Assembly: GCF_000003815.2 (NCBI RefSeq)
Contig: NC_049982.1
Coordinates: forward strand, 21,114,695-21,178,694
Source: Branchiostoma floridae
Taxonomy: Eukaryota > Chordata > Leptocardii > Amphioxiformes > Branchiostomatidae
Length of the DNA: 64,000 nucleotides
Direction of reading: 5' to 3'
The notes beneath the pieces are model-generated. The model worked only from the letters and a program-made list of their open reading frames with translations, ran no database searches and was not told the DNA's origin. Position 1 is the stretch's first letter; every line of letters begins with the position of its first letter. A program made the position numbers and the translations under genes. Below, piece by piece: positions 21,755 to 33,130 of the stretch.

Positions 21755-24700
21755 ATGGCGACCAACACAGCGGCTGTCACGCCCAGAGTACTGCTATTGT
21801 TTACAGTCATGTTCTTTGCCACGAACATTGCTAAGGCAACAGGTAAGCTTTTAAAACTCTTCCTTGCCGTTGACTCCGTGCGCTTGTCTTTGACTTGGTA
21901 AGTTGAGTTGATACTTTCTTACGCAAATTACGGTAGTAATACGGTAGTAGTTCATAGTCCCATATGCTGTGTTGTGTGGCACATTCCACATATGTCAAGG
22001 CTAAACTGGTCCCATGCTTGCAGCGTGTTATGTCTGATAAAAGGGGAACTCGAGACCTAGCCTTCATAGTTGGGCTGTTGTATGGGCTTGTGTTACTAGT
22101 GGAGGGGGAGGGGCCAGGATTGTACTGAACATTTTCAGAATATTGCGTTCAGTCCAACTGTAACGGCTGAACAGTTCCATAGACAGTAAAACAGACGTCG
22201 ACTTTGACCACATTTTTGAGGCCACTACTAGTATACTTTGGACGGGACCGTCTCAGACCGTCTCACGTATGTTCCTTCCGACAAACGAAATCTTCCAAAC
22301 TTATCAAAAGGCAACAATCGATGGTATATCATATTACCATCGTGACAGAGCTACTTACGTCAGGACGATACGTTTCCTAGCTTTTCATCTACTCAATTCC
22401 AAAGTGTTTCTTAACTTGACCAACGTGAAGAGTGTTGACCACAAGCATATGATTGGCTAAGTATCAATTTGTTGCAGCCTTAGCGACAGATGAAGCGCAA
22501 TTTGCCCGAAGGCGTCTTGCCTCACTTAACAGCACTGGCCTTATTTTTTATCAACTTTTAATGTGTTAAAAGTCTCTTCTTTTCCGTTTCTCGTGTGCCA
22601 GCAAACGTGATACAGGACAAACAAGAGTTCGGAGACCTCATATCTCCATGAAATAGTCTGATTATGTAAATGATTTTCACATTTACATAATATATGCTTG
22701 GTTATATACACATTTAGATAACTCACACTGGTCACAATGTTGATTAATCGATTGCGCAATCATTTACCATTTAGAAGAATTACAGCACTTTTACATTAAT
22801 TATGCAAATTAGGGACGTATTTGCACCAGCCACAAACTACATATATATATATATATATATGACAGGTATTTGAGTCCTGCAATGGCAACTTGTGACACTA
22901 CAAATATAGATTTCCCTCATTAATTATGCAAATTAAGTGCCAGTTTGCATAATTTGAACTTTATTATGTACATCTCTGTCTAAGCTACCTACATACCAAA
23001 TATCATCTGTATTTGCCGTTCCCTTGTCCAGTTATCCTCCTTAGAAGAGTTTGAGAAATACGCCCCTGCAGTTCCAGAGCAAGCTGCTAGGGGACCCAAA
23101 CATGCACAACATATTCCTCACGTCACAAGCTATCTGCCACCAAACAATCAAGACCATAGGATATCCAGATCAAAAGATACAAAAAACGGAATTTCTGCTG
23201 CAGTACCAAGGTCACATACCAGGGGGCCCAAAATTGACCTTGACCTTTGTCTTCCCAACATTTACCCACATACCAAATATCATGGCAATCCGTCCAGAGG
23301 TTCTTGAGTTATGCTGACCACAAATATCCGGAAACACAAACACACAGACACACACACAGACAGACAGACACACCCACAACTAATCTCCATTTTTCATGGA
23401 GATAAAAATCCCATAAACTTCTTAGTAAGAGAAGTGTTTGACACTAACATCGGTGCAGATGTTGAAGCGTTCATCGTGTTCACACTGACAGAAATCTGCT
23501 AGGTTTAGGTTGGATCCGTCATCAGTTCTCAATTCTATAGAGTTGTAAGGTATTCTGTACTGTAGCCTTGATGTGTTGAAAGAAGAAATGAAGAGATTAG
23601 CCACTCATACAATGCTACTACGCACAACCCTAGTATTTATAAATGATACGTGGCGACGTGTCCTGAAGGTTTGTCTTTTACTACCGACATTCTGATATGA
23701 AATAGTAGAGAATATTTCATGGTACGTACTGTAACACCATTCTTATGGCCCAATATGAGAATGACAACCGTAAGACAGACGTTTGAAGTAAACACTGAGT
23801 CTTTTGAAACTACGTACTCTGAACAAGAAACAGATTCCCGCCTGTTAACGTCCTGTCACTGAGTCTGGGAGGATCTATAACAGTAGGGTCTACAGCAGCC
23901 TTAGGCTGACCAAGGACTGACTGATCAGTGCATGGTAAACTTTAAATGTTTTCTACAAATTTTAAGTTTTTTTGTTGTCGTGTGTTCTAGGGTATTGAAA
24001 CTGGTCTCTGTTTAGATTGCGTTCAAGTAGCTACAGTAGTTGTCAAGGTGAAATGTAGATGGTATGTACAATAGAGTTTAAATATTCACCACCATATCAG
24101 CCTGTTACCATACGTACCGAATCGCGAAGCACATGCGGTTCAGGGTTCAACAGGCTGGGTCGGGATCTTTCATTACAACAGCACACAACAATTCATTTGC
24201 ATAAATACCATCTAATTATATCACGCATAATGTGACGAGGCCCAAACCTGCACTACTTATTCTATGCCTCGAGAGCTATCTAACACTAACGTTAGAAGTC
24301 GCGAACGTACTGTGTCCAGAACTCGAGATATCAAACCCGGAAGTTCTGCTGCAGTACTGTAACAAGCCGATAGGGGGCCCAAAATCTAATCGTTTCCGGG
24401 TCTCATCAACACCTACCCACATACAAAATATCAATACAATCCATCCTGACCTTCTAGTAAGAGTTATGCTGTCCAGCTATAAAAAAGCAAAGACACACAC
24501 GCACACACATACAAACGCTACCGAAAACATAACCTTCTCGCGAAGGTAAGCAACATGTGTTGGTAGTTTATTCATTGCTACGGGGAATCTTCATGAATAT
24601 GTCATGCCGGCATGGCTGGTAATATCATACTCTGTATGGTTCACGTATCAACGGCCATTCCTCAAAGGTCATTGCACCGCGTACTCTGTAATCCTTAGGT

Positions 24701-27700
24701 TATCAAAATAACAACTTTAAGTCTGCGTTACTAGTTTCTAAGCAACACCGGCTTCTACTTCTATCATTTCTGAATAACAGATTATTGGATAAAGTGTCAT
24801 TGCATCGTCACGATAATTCCTGTAATCCTTAGGTTATCAAAACAACTGCGTTTACATTGTAGGTTCTAAGCAAAGCTGGCTAAATTTTAAGTGTAAACGC
24901 AATGAAGGTAACGCTTGGCAAAGTTTTGCCGCCCGTAGGGCATTGCGTTAATCATAAAATTCAGAAATTACAAAAATATGCCATAATACCTGAATCCAAT
25001 ACAGCGGAAAGCGTCATTTTGGACATGTAAAAGTCATTGATTATTCAAATCTAGTAGCCAGGCAGATCGAATATAAGCTTAAGGCTTCCATGGCATATTA
25101 CTCTTCAAATGGAAAGTGGCAGGCCTCGCAATATGATATAGCAGGTCATGCGAGCTAGCTGATCCCTCAGAGGATTACAACATCTTTAGGCGTGTCATCA
25201 CGGCTTACTGGGATCACGACACCTGAAGAGAAATGCCTGTCCGAGGAAGAGCCTGTTGATGTGTGTTCAGTAAAGTCTCTGATCTGTCCATGTTTGCTTG
25301 TCCAGCCGTCAGTGGGTGTCGCAGATAAGACGCCTCGGAATGGACGTTGTGATGATTTCGTTGGGAGTAACTGTCTTGTTGGTCACTATGAACGTTGCAG
25401 TAGTGGTCGGAGGTGAGGCCGGTTAGTCTTTGGTACCCTTCCAGAACGATTCCCTTGTGAGTTTTGCGTAGTGCGCAGTTGTATCAACTTCGAATTCACA
25501 TTCATCGGAGTCGGATGACTAGTCTCGCACAAGATGGTACATGTTCTTTCGCGGGAAATTTGTGAAACTGAAACAATTTGAGAAAATGACAGTTTTATAA
25601 GAGTAACTGTTATGTCAGTTTCAGGAACTGTGTGTCAGCTTCACATTTCACGACAAAGAACGGGTTCCAGTTGGTTCATGCTCTCCCTACTAGGCAAATG
25701 AAGCCAATGTGTTTTGTTTAGGGCAAGTATCAGAGCGTGCTGATTAGGTTGTGTATACCGGTAAAAGCCACGGTATATTTGCATTCATGTGAAACAGGCC
25801 TAGGCTGCTGCACTGAAACCTGGTCACCATCCTCCTCTAGTAGGCTTAGGGGTACTTTACCCGACCTAGTCTGCTAAGCATCGGCCAGTGTCTGCCAGTC
25901 TGTCTTTCTTGCGGGCCTTTTGAGTTTTCGCAGCGATGTAAACTAACCCAACCCCGTAAAAAAATCCCCGGCCTGCGCTGATAAACTGGGCGGGCCGGCT
26001 ACACTTTCAGCACGGTCGAGCAGATGGCATGGTTACCAGGCTGCTCTTAACGAATTGTCACATCCAACTGCCAGCTCTACGCGCTGATGAAATTTTCTAA
26101 TAAAGATGCCTCTACTTCATTTGCTGATTACCAGACGTCGTTTGGTAATGAGTGCTCAGGCTGAGTCTGTCCTGTCAATGCCCCTCAGGTCGTTGACCCT
26201 GAAACGTGCCTTCACCGTCCGTGACTCGCCGAAAGAAACACGATATGACATAAAGAAACACCTGAGATCCAGCTTAAGAACCGGGAACAAAGCAGCTGGA
26301 AGTGTGTGCTAAAGTGGGCCATAAGAAAACAAAATCCATAAATTTCTTTGCGGAAATACATCTATCTGATCGCTGAGGTTAGAATGTGGGGAAAATATCT
26401 TAATCCTGTAAAAAAGGTGTCCCTTTCTCGGGCCACCATTCACCACCAGTACGATGAGTGAAAGTGAAAAGCATCTTGCTATGCATAAACGGAGGAAAAA
26501 GACGCACAACGCCCATACATTCATTCTATGATTAGATTAGCTAAAGCCCTATGATTTCTTTTACAGAATCTCCTCAGGTCAAAAACGTCGCCATTCTACC
26601 TGGCGCCGTTCTTTATGCTGGAGAAACGGCGACCTTGTACTGCATCGGAAGTGGGGACCCCGCCCCTACCTTTAGCTGGTCCCGGCACAGCGGTGCCCTT
26701 CCGGCTGGTGCAGAGGTAGATGGGAGCAAGGCAAGTCTGAGGAACTTGGCAGCAGAGGACAGCGGCGTTTACATCTGCACGGTGGACAACGGCGTCGGAA
26801 GGGCTGCAACGGGCAACATTTCAATTGTCGTCTGTCCAGACGTGAGTTTTAATGTCTAAAACATTTTCCATCATATAACTTTCTTGTACAGCCTCAACAA
26901 TGGAAACTTGGTCGCACTGGTTAAAATGATGCAGTAAGATAATGAAGTATTCACTGGTCACTTATAAACTATGGTTCGGAAATCTGACATCACATTTGAT
27001 ATGTATCTATAATGACGAGCATATGTACATCTGTCGCACCACAGCTGGGGGACTGTGCCACTGCGGACAGAAATGAAAACTGTTTGTCTTGGGCCAAGAG
27101 GGGAGAATGCGAGAGGAACCCTGGGTTCATGAACAGGAACTGCCGACTTAGCTGCGGCATCTGCATTCCTGGTAAGCTGTCTACTCTCCAATGGTTGTTA
27201 ACACTCCTCAAAGGGAGATCTACGCATTGAGGACCTTCGGGAACTCGCTATATGTCCCAAAAGAGACCAGGCATGTTTTACGTAGTACTTTTGTTCCTTA
27301 TATTGCAGGTCTGCCACTGGAGTGCGTTCATCGAGGCCGAGGACGGGCACTGGACACCTGGGAGTGTAATGACGTATCGAATGTCCCGGATGACGTAAGA
27401 AGCACCATGTCATTGGACAACTTCTACCAGGTTGGTGTTGCAAGTTTGTAAGATTGCACCACACATTGTTATACCGAATGTTGCTATTTTGCTTCCTTTG
27501 CAGTTTGACGACACTGGTAAACTCATACTTATTTCACTTACGTTACACATCATTTTCTTTAGAAATACCTCCATGCCTACGGAATCCCTGTTCTTGGCTC
27601 TTCCATTGTGCCAGACGAAGCCATCCGGAGAGCGTGCTACGACGTGCTGTTTATGTTGGCGGATAGAAAGGACCTGCGAGATTCTTACTACAACTACTAT

Positions 27701-30700
27701 GGCAGGGCCGCCATCATGGCCGAAACTGAAGTAAACTTTCCTTTTTGCTTCCATGTTTCGCTTCTGAAAATTTGGCGGTGCCAAGTAGACAAAAAGTATA
27801 GTCGATGGTGGCGTTTTGTCAAAGAGAAGTTGATTTCTGTAATTCAACCGTGTTCTGTTGCTCTGTTACCACAGGTGACTCTGGATATTCCCGAACATTC
27901 AAATTTAGACGAGTCATACAACACGCGGGCCAGAGGCCTGGGTGCCACCGTGAGCAGACCTGTATCCACCGGGGCCGAGGAGAACGTGCTCTGCTACAGT
28001 TCAGACAGGTGATCAATATCATGGCTAGCGCTGTAAATGAACATAAAACATATCACACAGAAGAATGGTTAAAACTAGAAAGGTTTATTGTTACTCAAAC
28101 ACATTCATATCTATGTTTTCCAGTCCCTCCAGCTCTGTCAAGCCAGTTGCTACATTATGTAATAGAACACTACAGTGTGTATTGTACTTTACCAATAACC
28201 ATGGTGACAGCAGTATGACACAGGTCATTGGTCGTATTTGTTTTGAGAAGAAGAGGAAGAATATGCTCGCTTCTTAAAACATGCTCAATCGCCTCCGCCA
28301 CTGAGGCGTCACCAAAAGCAAATCAAGTAAATTTGAATGTGTCCATAAAGACTTAACAGCCAGGTACCAAAATACACTATGAAAAAGCTTCTCACACGTC
28401 CATTACAGTTCGTGAGTTGATGCTATCTGAAACGTAAACATCTAGCCGTGTAGAGGTATAAAAGTGCACGAAGAAATTATGTCTTAAATCATGTCTTCCC
28501 CCTCAGGTACAAGAGCGAAGACATCTTCCTGCACGAGTTCTCACACGGGATTGACCTGCTGGGAGCCCGACAGGTGATGCCGAGCTGGAGGTCCCGTCTG
28601 CAGGCGGCCTTCAACAGCGCCAAGGCCGCCGGGCTGTGGGCTAACACGTACGCTGATGACACCATTGATGAGTACTTTGCAGAAGGTAAGCTTTGTTACA
28701 ATGTATGGTTCAGCTTGTATAGGCCGCATAATGTTTGCATGAACCACATCCTTTGAGGCACTATCAATTGATGCGAGTGTGTGAATACAACTGAAACCAT
28801 TCGTCAACGGTTTCGTGCCAGATACCGTCCCGATATATCCTCTCATTTTCTGATAACATAAAGAGCCCCAAGGGGCGTCTAAACACACAGTCTGGTATCC
28901 ATCTCTGTTGTAGCTACAATGGATACCGGGCTATAAACTCTAAGCTAGTATTTTGTTATTCCTTTTTTTAACTGATGTTTAATTGTGCTCTTGTGTAAAC
29001 ATGTGTATGAAAACTTGGGGTGACGTCGACAGCAATGGGACGTCGCTAACGTAGTCTTGCCGTTCTACAGGTGTACAAGGCTATTTCGACGTGAACGCCC
29101 AAAGTCTCCGTCCTAACGGGATCCACAACCACGTGAACAACCGTACGGAGCTGCAGGAGTACGACCCCACCCTGTACGGGCTGGTGAAAGAGATCTTCCC
29201 CTGCGGAAACATTCTCGTCAAGCGATGCGATCCAAGTAAGTCTGTAAACGCACGAAGAAGTACCCTGGGTGTCAGACCGGACCGGGAGCCAGGGTATTCG
29301 GCGGCCTAAGGCAGTCTGCCCGCCGATCTAAAATTATCGCTATTAGAGTTAAGCCCGAAGGAGGTTTTCGCTGCCCTTTCCGGCAAAACTCTCTCGGGCT
29401 AAACCTCACAGGAGCGCTAAGTTAGATTGGCGGGCAAACTGCATTGAGCCGCCGAAGAAACCGCCCGCCTCCCCTGGGTATCGTCTGGTTCCAGGTAACG
29501 AAGAAGTAGCTGCCTTGCTTTGAAACTCTTTTGATGAAAACAACCTCCTCATAAGCAGCATCAAATTAGCAATGGACCACAGCATCTCCTATATCAAAAC
29601 ACTGGGTTTCGTACAGCATATTTTAAATCATATTTGCCAAAGATTTTTCGCATTGCCGGCTACCGTGGTAAACTGTGCAACCGAGGAAAACGTTTGCTAA
29701 TCGTTCACTGTGATAAAAAAGAACAACATTGTCAGCATTCATAGGGCTTGATGATGTGCAATGTGCCGGGAAACGAAGGGATACATCAGCTTTGTGATGA
29801 GATTACCGTACGGCAACAGCTTCATGATCACTAGAGTGTCCTTTCTGCCAAGTCTGTCTTTATACACTTGCCTCGAGCAAAACACTTCTTCGGTGTCCCT
29901 GAAAGCATTAAAGCATTAAAGGTGCCATCACTGACCTGAACCATTCATTACCCCGCCAACAATGCACGGATTTCACCTGCTTACACGAGTCAATCCCATG
30001 TGGTCTATACTCTAGAGTGCGAGTCCAGGCTGTTGCCACTCACCTATCTTGCAGGCTACTGGAAATGGCTTCAGTCCTAGGACTAGAGCCGTAAACGTTG
30101 TAAAGGCTACTGCTATGAGAGATATTTTCCACGTACATTGGAATTGTATAATGTTGAACATCCTGCACGTCCTTCAACGTGTATCCGGTAGACTAGAAAT
30201 GAATTCTTGATCTTCCTTTATCCTCCAGACTACCAGCTTACCAGCTTCCGGTTCAACTGCTTCGCGGAGGGCCGTCAGCGTGACGTCATCACCGGAAACA
30301 TGGCTTTTGGGATCACAGAGACACCAACATCCATGCGATCAATCACCATGGAAACCACGAGGACAGCTATGGCCACCGGGAGCACACCGCGTTTCGAGGA
30401 CATACAAACTACGGACAAGCCCATCTCCACAGGTAGGCCGTCTTCTATACTGTTTGTCTCCTTCTAACTGTTGCAACCCTAATGATTTCGTCACGAAATT
30501 TTGTGCATAACGTTATGACAGAACCAAAGATCCTATACTAGAGTGGACGTGTACACTATTTCAATTCTAGCGTTTGCTGACTGTCTCTGTGCTCTGTAAG
30601 CCTGGTCATGGTTCCAACAGACCAAGCGCATAGTGACGAATTGTGGGAACTATGTCAAAGGTGAAGGTCCCGGACTTGTAAACAGTTCTTGTCAGGAACA

Positions 30701-30886
30701 TATCAAGTACAAGTATACTTACAAACTTGTTTCCTTTATGCCTCAACGGCCTTCACATTTGGTAATCAATTATGTTCCGTTGCAGCCACCCTGGTGACGC
30801 CCCTGTCCATGGTCACACTCACGGCCATGGCGCTGGTGTCCATGGTCATCACTGCCTCCCTCCAGCCGGAACTGGGCATGGTTTAG
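21755..30886 (+). CDS. Gene A: secreted Ig-ShK protein with a gluzincin-like zinc-site domain
   Basis: Exons: 21755-21842, 26567-26841, 27045-27171, 27309-27430, 27563-27730, 27875-28008, 28507-28685, 29071-29235, 30229-30432, 30786-30886; 520 codons, all phases agree. Residues 1-29 are a signal peptide. 30-121 form an I-set-like Ig domain (LYC, then DSGVYIC). 122-163 are an ShK domain with its six-Cys spacing. About 164-440 form a large domain with HEFSH (314-318) and EYFAE (360-364), the HExxH plus downstream Glu layout of gluzincin metallopeptidases; this resembles ATLF/M34-type zincins in layout, by inference. 488-520 are hydrophobic and end QPELGMV, which suggests a GPI signal or a helix with a minimal tail. 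A likely role is a surface or secreted peptidase; substrate unknown. Tandem paralogue of gene B. Confidence 0.82.
22618..23408. mobile_element. Dispersed repeat with RTE/SINE-like 3' end (intron of gene A)
   Basis: The left end is 'agagttcggagacc' then 'tctccatgaaat'; the right end is 'atttttcatggagataaaa' after a CA/GACA tract. Before the tract stands 'tccagaggttcttgagttat', a phrase common at 3' ends of RTE-type LINEs and derived SINEs (my recollection). Relatives are at 24230-24548 and 50786-51890. An (AT)n tract sits near 22840. Confidence 0.6.
24230..24548. repeat. Fragment of the same CA-tailed repeat family
   Basis: It shares 'ttctgctgcagtac', 'gggggcccaaaat', 'acccacata' and a CA-rich tail with 23160-23400, and ends 'ccttctcgcgaaggta'. 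Diverged and 5'-truncated. Confidence 0.6.
25340..25412 (+). CDS. Alternative signal-peptide exon for gene A
   Basis: ATG at 25340 opens 24 codons plus one base: MDVVMISLGVTVLLVTMNVA, then VVVGG, up to the donor gtgagg. This is a hydrophobic signal peptide ending in phase 1, exactly what the Ig exon at 26567 needs. It lies only 1.15 kb from that exon, against 4.7 kb for the 21755-21842 exon. Splicing it in would give a 515-residue protein. It could be an alternative promoter, the main one, or the relic of a lost duplicate. Confidence 0.55.
28890..28932. repeat. Short foldback related to the 17948-18057 MITE
   Basis: 'gtctggtatccat' and 'atggataccggg' form inverted arms around a short loop in a gene A intron. 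Confidence 0.5.
29263..29497. mobile_element. 235-bp foldback MITE just inside a gene A intron
   Basis: Two arms of about 100 bp pair imperfectly ('ttcggcggcctaaggcagtc' against the inverse of 'gcattgagccgccgaa', and 'gcccgccgatctaa' against 'ttagattggcgggc'). The direct repeat acgaagaagta occurs on both sides (29252-29262 and 29498-29508), an 11-bp target duplication. It inserted only 27 bp after the donor at 29236. Confidence 0.82.
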
Positions 30887-31428
30887 TTCTTTTCACTTCA
30901 AATCACAATGCCTTATACTATGAATCTTCTGACGTTAACTGTACTAGGTCAAAGTTGTCAGCTGAAGGCCTTGGAGAGGTTAGAAAATAACAGTCATATA
31001 AAATGTTAATTCTACCAGCTTTCTAACCTGTGTAACCCGTTTAACGATGATCATATCGCTAGTAATGAATGTTAAGTGATAATAGTGCAATATTTTCATG
31101 ATTGTTTTAAGTAAAAGAAGTGATTCTTGTATTTTAAGATATTAGATCAATATTTATTAATGAACTTTATAACGATATGTCTATATTTGTACTTGTGAGC
31201 CCACGTGATTCTACATAATTACTAATGTGAAAACAAATATTCTGTATCTGTATCTATATAGCCGGTATAACCGCCATTCGACGTAACACACCAGCAAATA
31301 TTAGTATTAACATCGACATACAGGGTATGATTTTAACAAGTGAAATAAACAAGTGTGCAATGTTTCGTGTTAAAAGGCTAAATGTGTTATTTAATGTGCA
31401 ATGTGTGGTTCATATATCACAAGATTAG
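30887..31428 (+). other. Probable 3' UTR of gene A
   Basis: A/T-rich sequence after the stop codon with a candidate poly(A) signal aataaa at 31344-31349. No other feature seen. Confidence 0.5.
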
Positions 31429-31469
31429 GATACACACACACACACACACGCACGCACGCACGCACATAC
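31429..31469. repeat. (CA)n/(CGCA)n microsatellite
   Basis: A pure CA run passes into cgca repeats. Confidence 0.9.
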
Positions 31470-33130
31470 ATTCTTGCCTGTTTTGCTGAAACGGCGAATT
31501 ATAGAATGTGATAAATGAGATAAGGTCCACTTAACATGCATTTTCAAACACACTTCCCAAAGTTCGTTTTCAAAGATACGTGTAATTACAGAAAATGGAT
31601 GTATGTAAAGAAGGTTCGAAGGATGTTCAAAAACTCGTCTCTGAAAATGGTTTTGAGAACGCTTGAAGGTGTTTAAAAAGTCATGTAAAGCGCGCCTAAA
31701 TCGCTCCATTCACAACAGAACAAGTGGTCGAAGAACCTCCGTGGAATATTCAGAGTTTCTTGTACGTCTTTTTTCGTATTGATCATAAAAAGACGGTTTT
31801 GTCGTGGAGTTTTTTCGTTGAGTGAAGAAATGCGGCCAATTGGAAGCGTGTCTATATCATATCATTATTTGTGTAACAAACATGAAAGTCTTCATCTTAT
31901 CTGTAGCGTTATATCGGTAAATTGTGCGTTTTTGATACATTTCAATTGAATCCATTTGTCAAATGGATACCTGATGAATGATGCCATTTTCAGTAGGCAC
32001 GCCTTGACTAACAATGGAAGAAGAATGCTCATCTTAACTTCCCAGTTTTAACGTCTGAAGTGTCTAGGAAACGGCCAAGAAAGGGCCGCCTACTCTGTAC
32101 ACTTCCGTTTCCTTTCGTATGCCCCTCGCCATTGGCTGCCTGAGTCACAGCCGTCCCTTCGGTGACGCAGACCTTCCACTTGCGTAAAGATGTGAGCCCG
32201 CCATAGTTGTAAAACCGTATGAGTTGCCTTGCAAAACTTTCTACTTTCTTTGGTCAACAAAGTCATCGCTTCGCTGAAATCTTTGACGTCATTCCACTAA
32301 CAACATGTCGACTCACAATGCGTACCGAGCTGTGGCACGTACTGAGCTTCGTGAGGCGTTTAAAGAGAACTTTACGATGAATAGGGTAATGTAAATTAAT
32401 ACTTAGTCCACCCTATGATAGTTACATATCAACATAACGTTACCTGTCACAAGATAGCATAGTAAACTACGTGTGATGACCCCAAATACTCGTCAATGTT
32501 TGGCCCTGGTATTGATAAACAGTCGCTTTGAATAATTGACTACTAGCTTCATTCTATAAAGATTAGAGAAGGGGCTAGTGGGCTATATATGGACAACAGT
32601 AGCTCTGCTCAGCCCTTTGTCTGTGCCATAGTTCGCTATGAATGATTTCATGCCACGTAATACCTCCTCGCAAAATGCCGTAAGCTTACGTGAAATGAAC
32701 TGGGCAAGGTCTCAGGCCACTTGCTGCCCTTTATTTCTATACCGTTTGTTTACCTGCGAAACAACCCTTGAACCGCGTTTGGGATTTCCACTTTGTTGAG
32801 CGGAAACAATGAGTCGCGAAACTTGACCAACTGCAGGGCACGTAAAGGTAGACCACACCTTTTCTGTCCGACTGCCGGGCGTCACAAAAGCCTGTCTCAC
32901 GCAAGCTGCATTAGTGTTGCCATCCCCGAGGCGCTCGGTCGGACGGACGGACGGCGGCAGCGCTAGGACGCGTAGACCCGACAGACGGATAGAGAGAACA
33001 CATCTTAGCGTACATCGTCCTCGATTTGAAGAGACCAGGACTTTGCTCTCTCAGGAAAAGACTGGCAATTTTGCTTCTGCCAGTTGCTTTGTAGGATTTT
33101 TTTTTCATGAACGACTGTCTACAGAATGAT
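31470..33130. other. Intergenic region between genes A and B
   Basis: It contains a perfect CRE-type octamer TGACGTCA (32284-32291) 14 bp before the small open frame at 32305, and a 'cggacggacggacgg' run near 32940. The rest is the presumed promoter region of gene B. No other exon recognised. Confidence 0.4.
32305..32385 (+). CDS. Possible isolated first exon (LYR-like N-terminus)
   Basis: ATG at 32305 opens 27 codons ending at the donor gtaatg in phase 0. The peptide contains AYRAVARTELREAFKENF, which loosely recalls the Arg/Glu-rich 'R..AFREN' part of LYRM mitochondrial assembly factors. A TGACGTCA site lies just upstream. I could not find a continuing exon, and its phase does not fit gene B. 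It could be a gene start, a retained fragment or chance. Confidence 0.25.
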
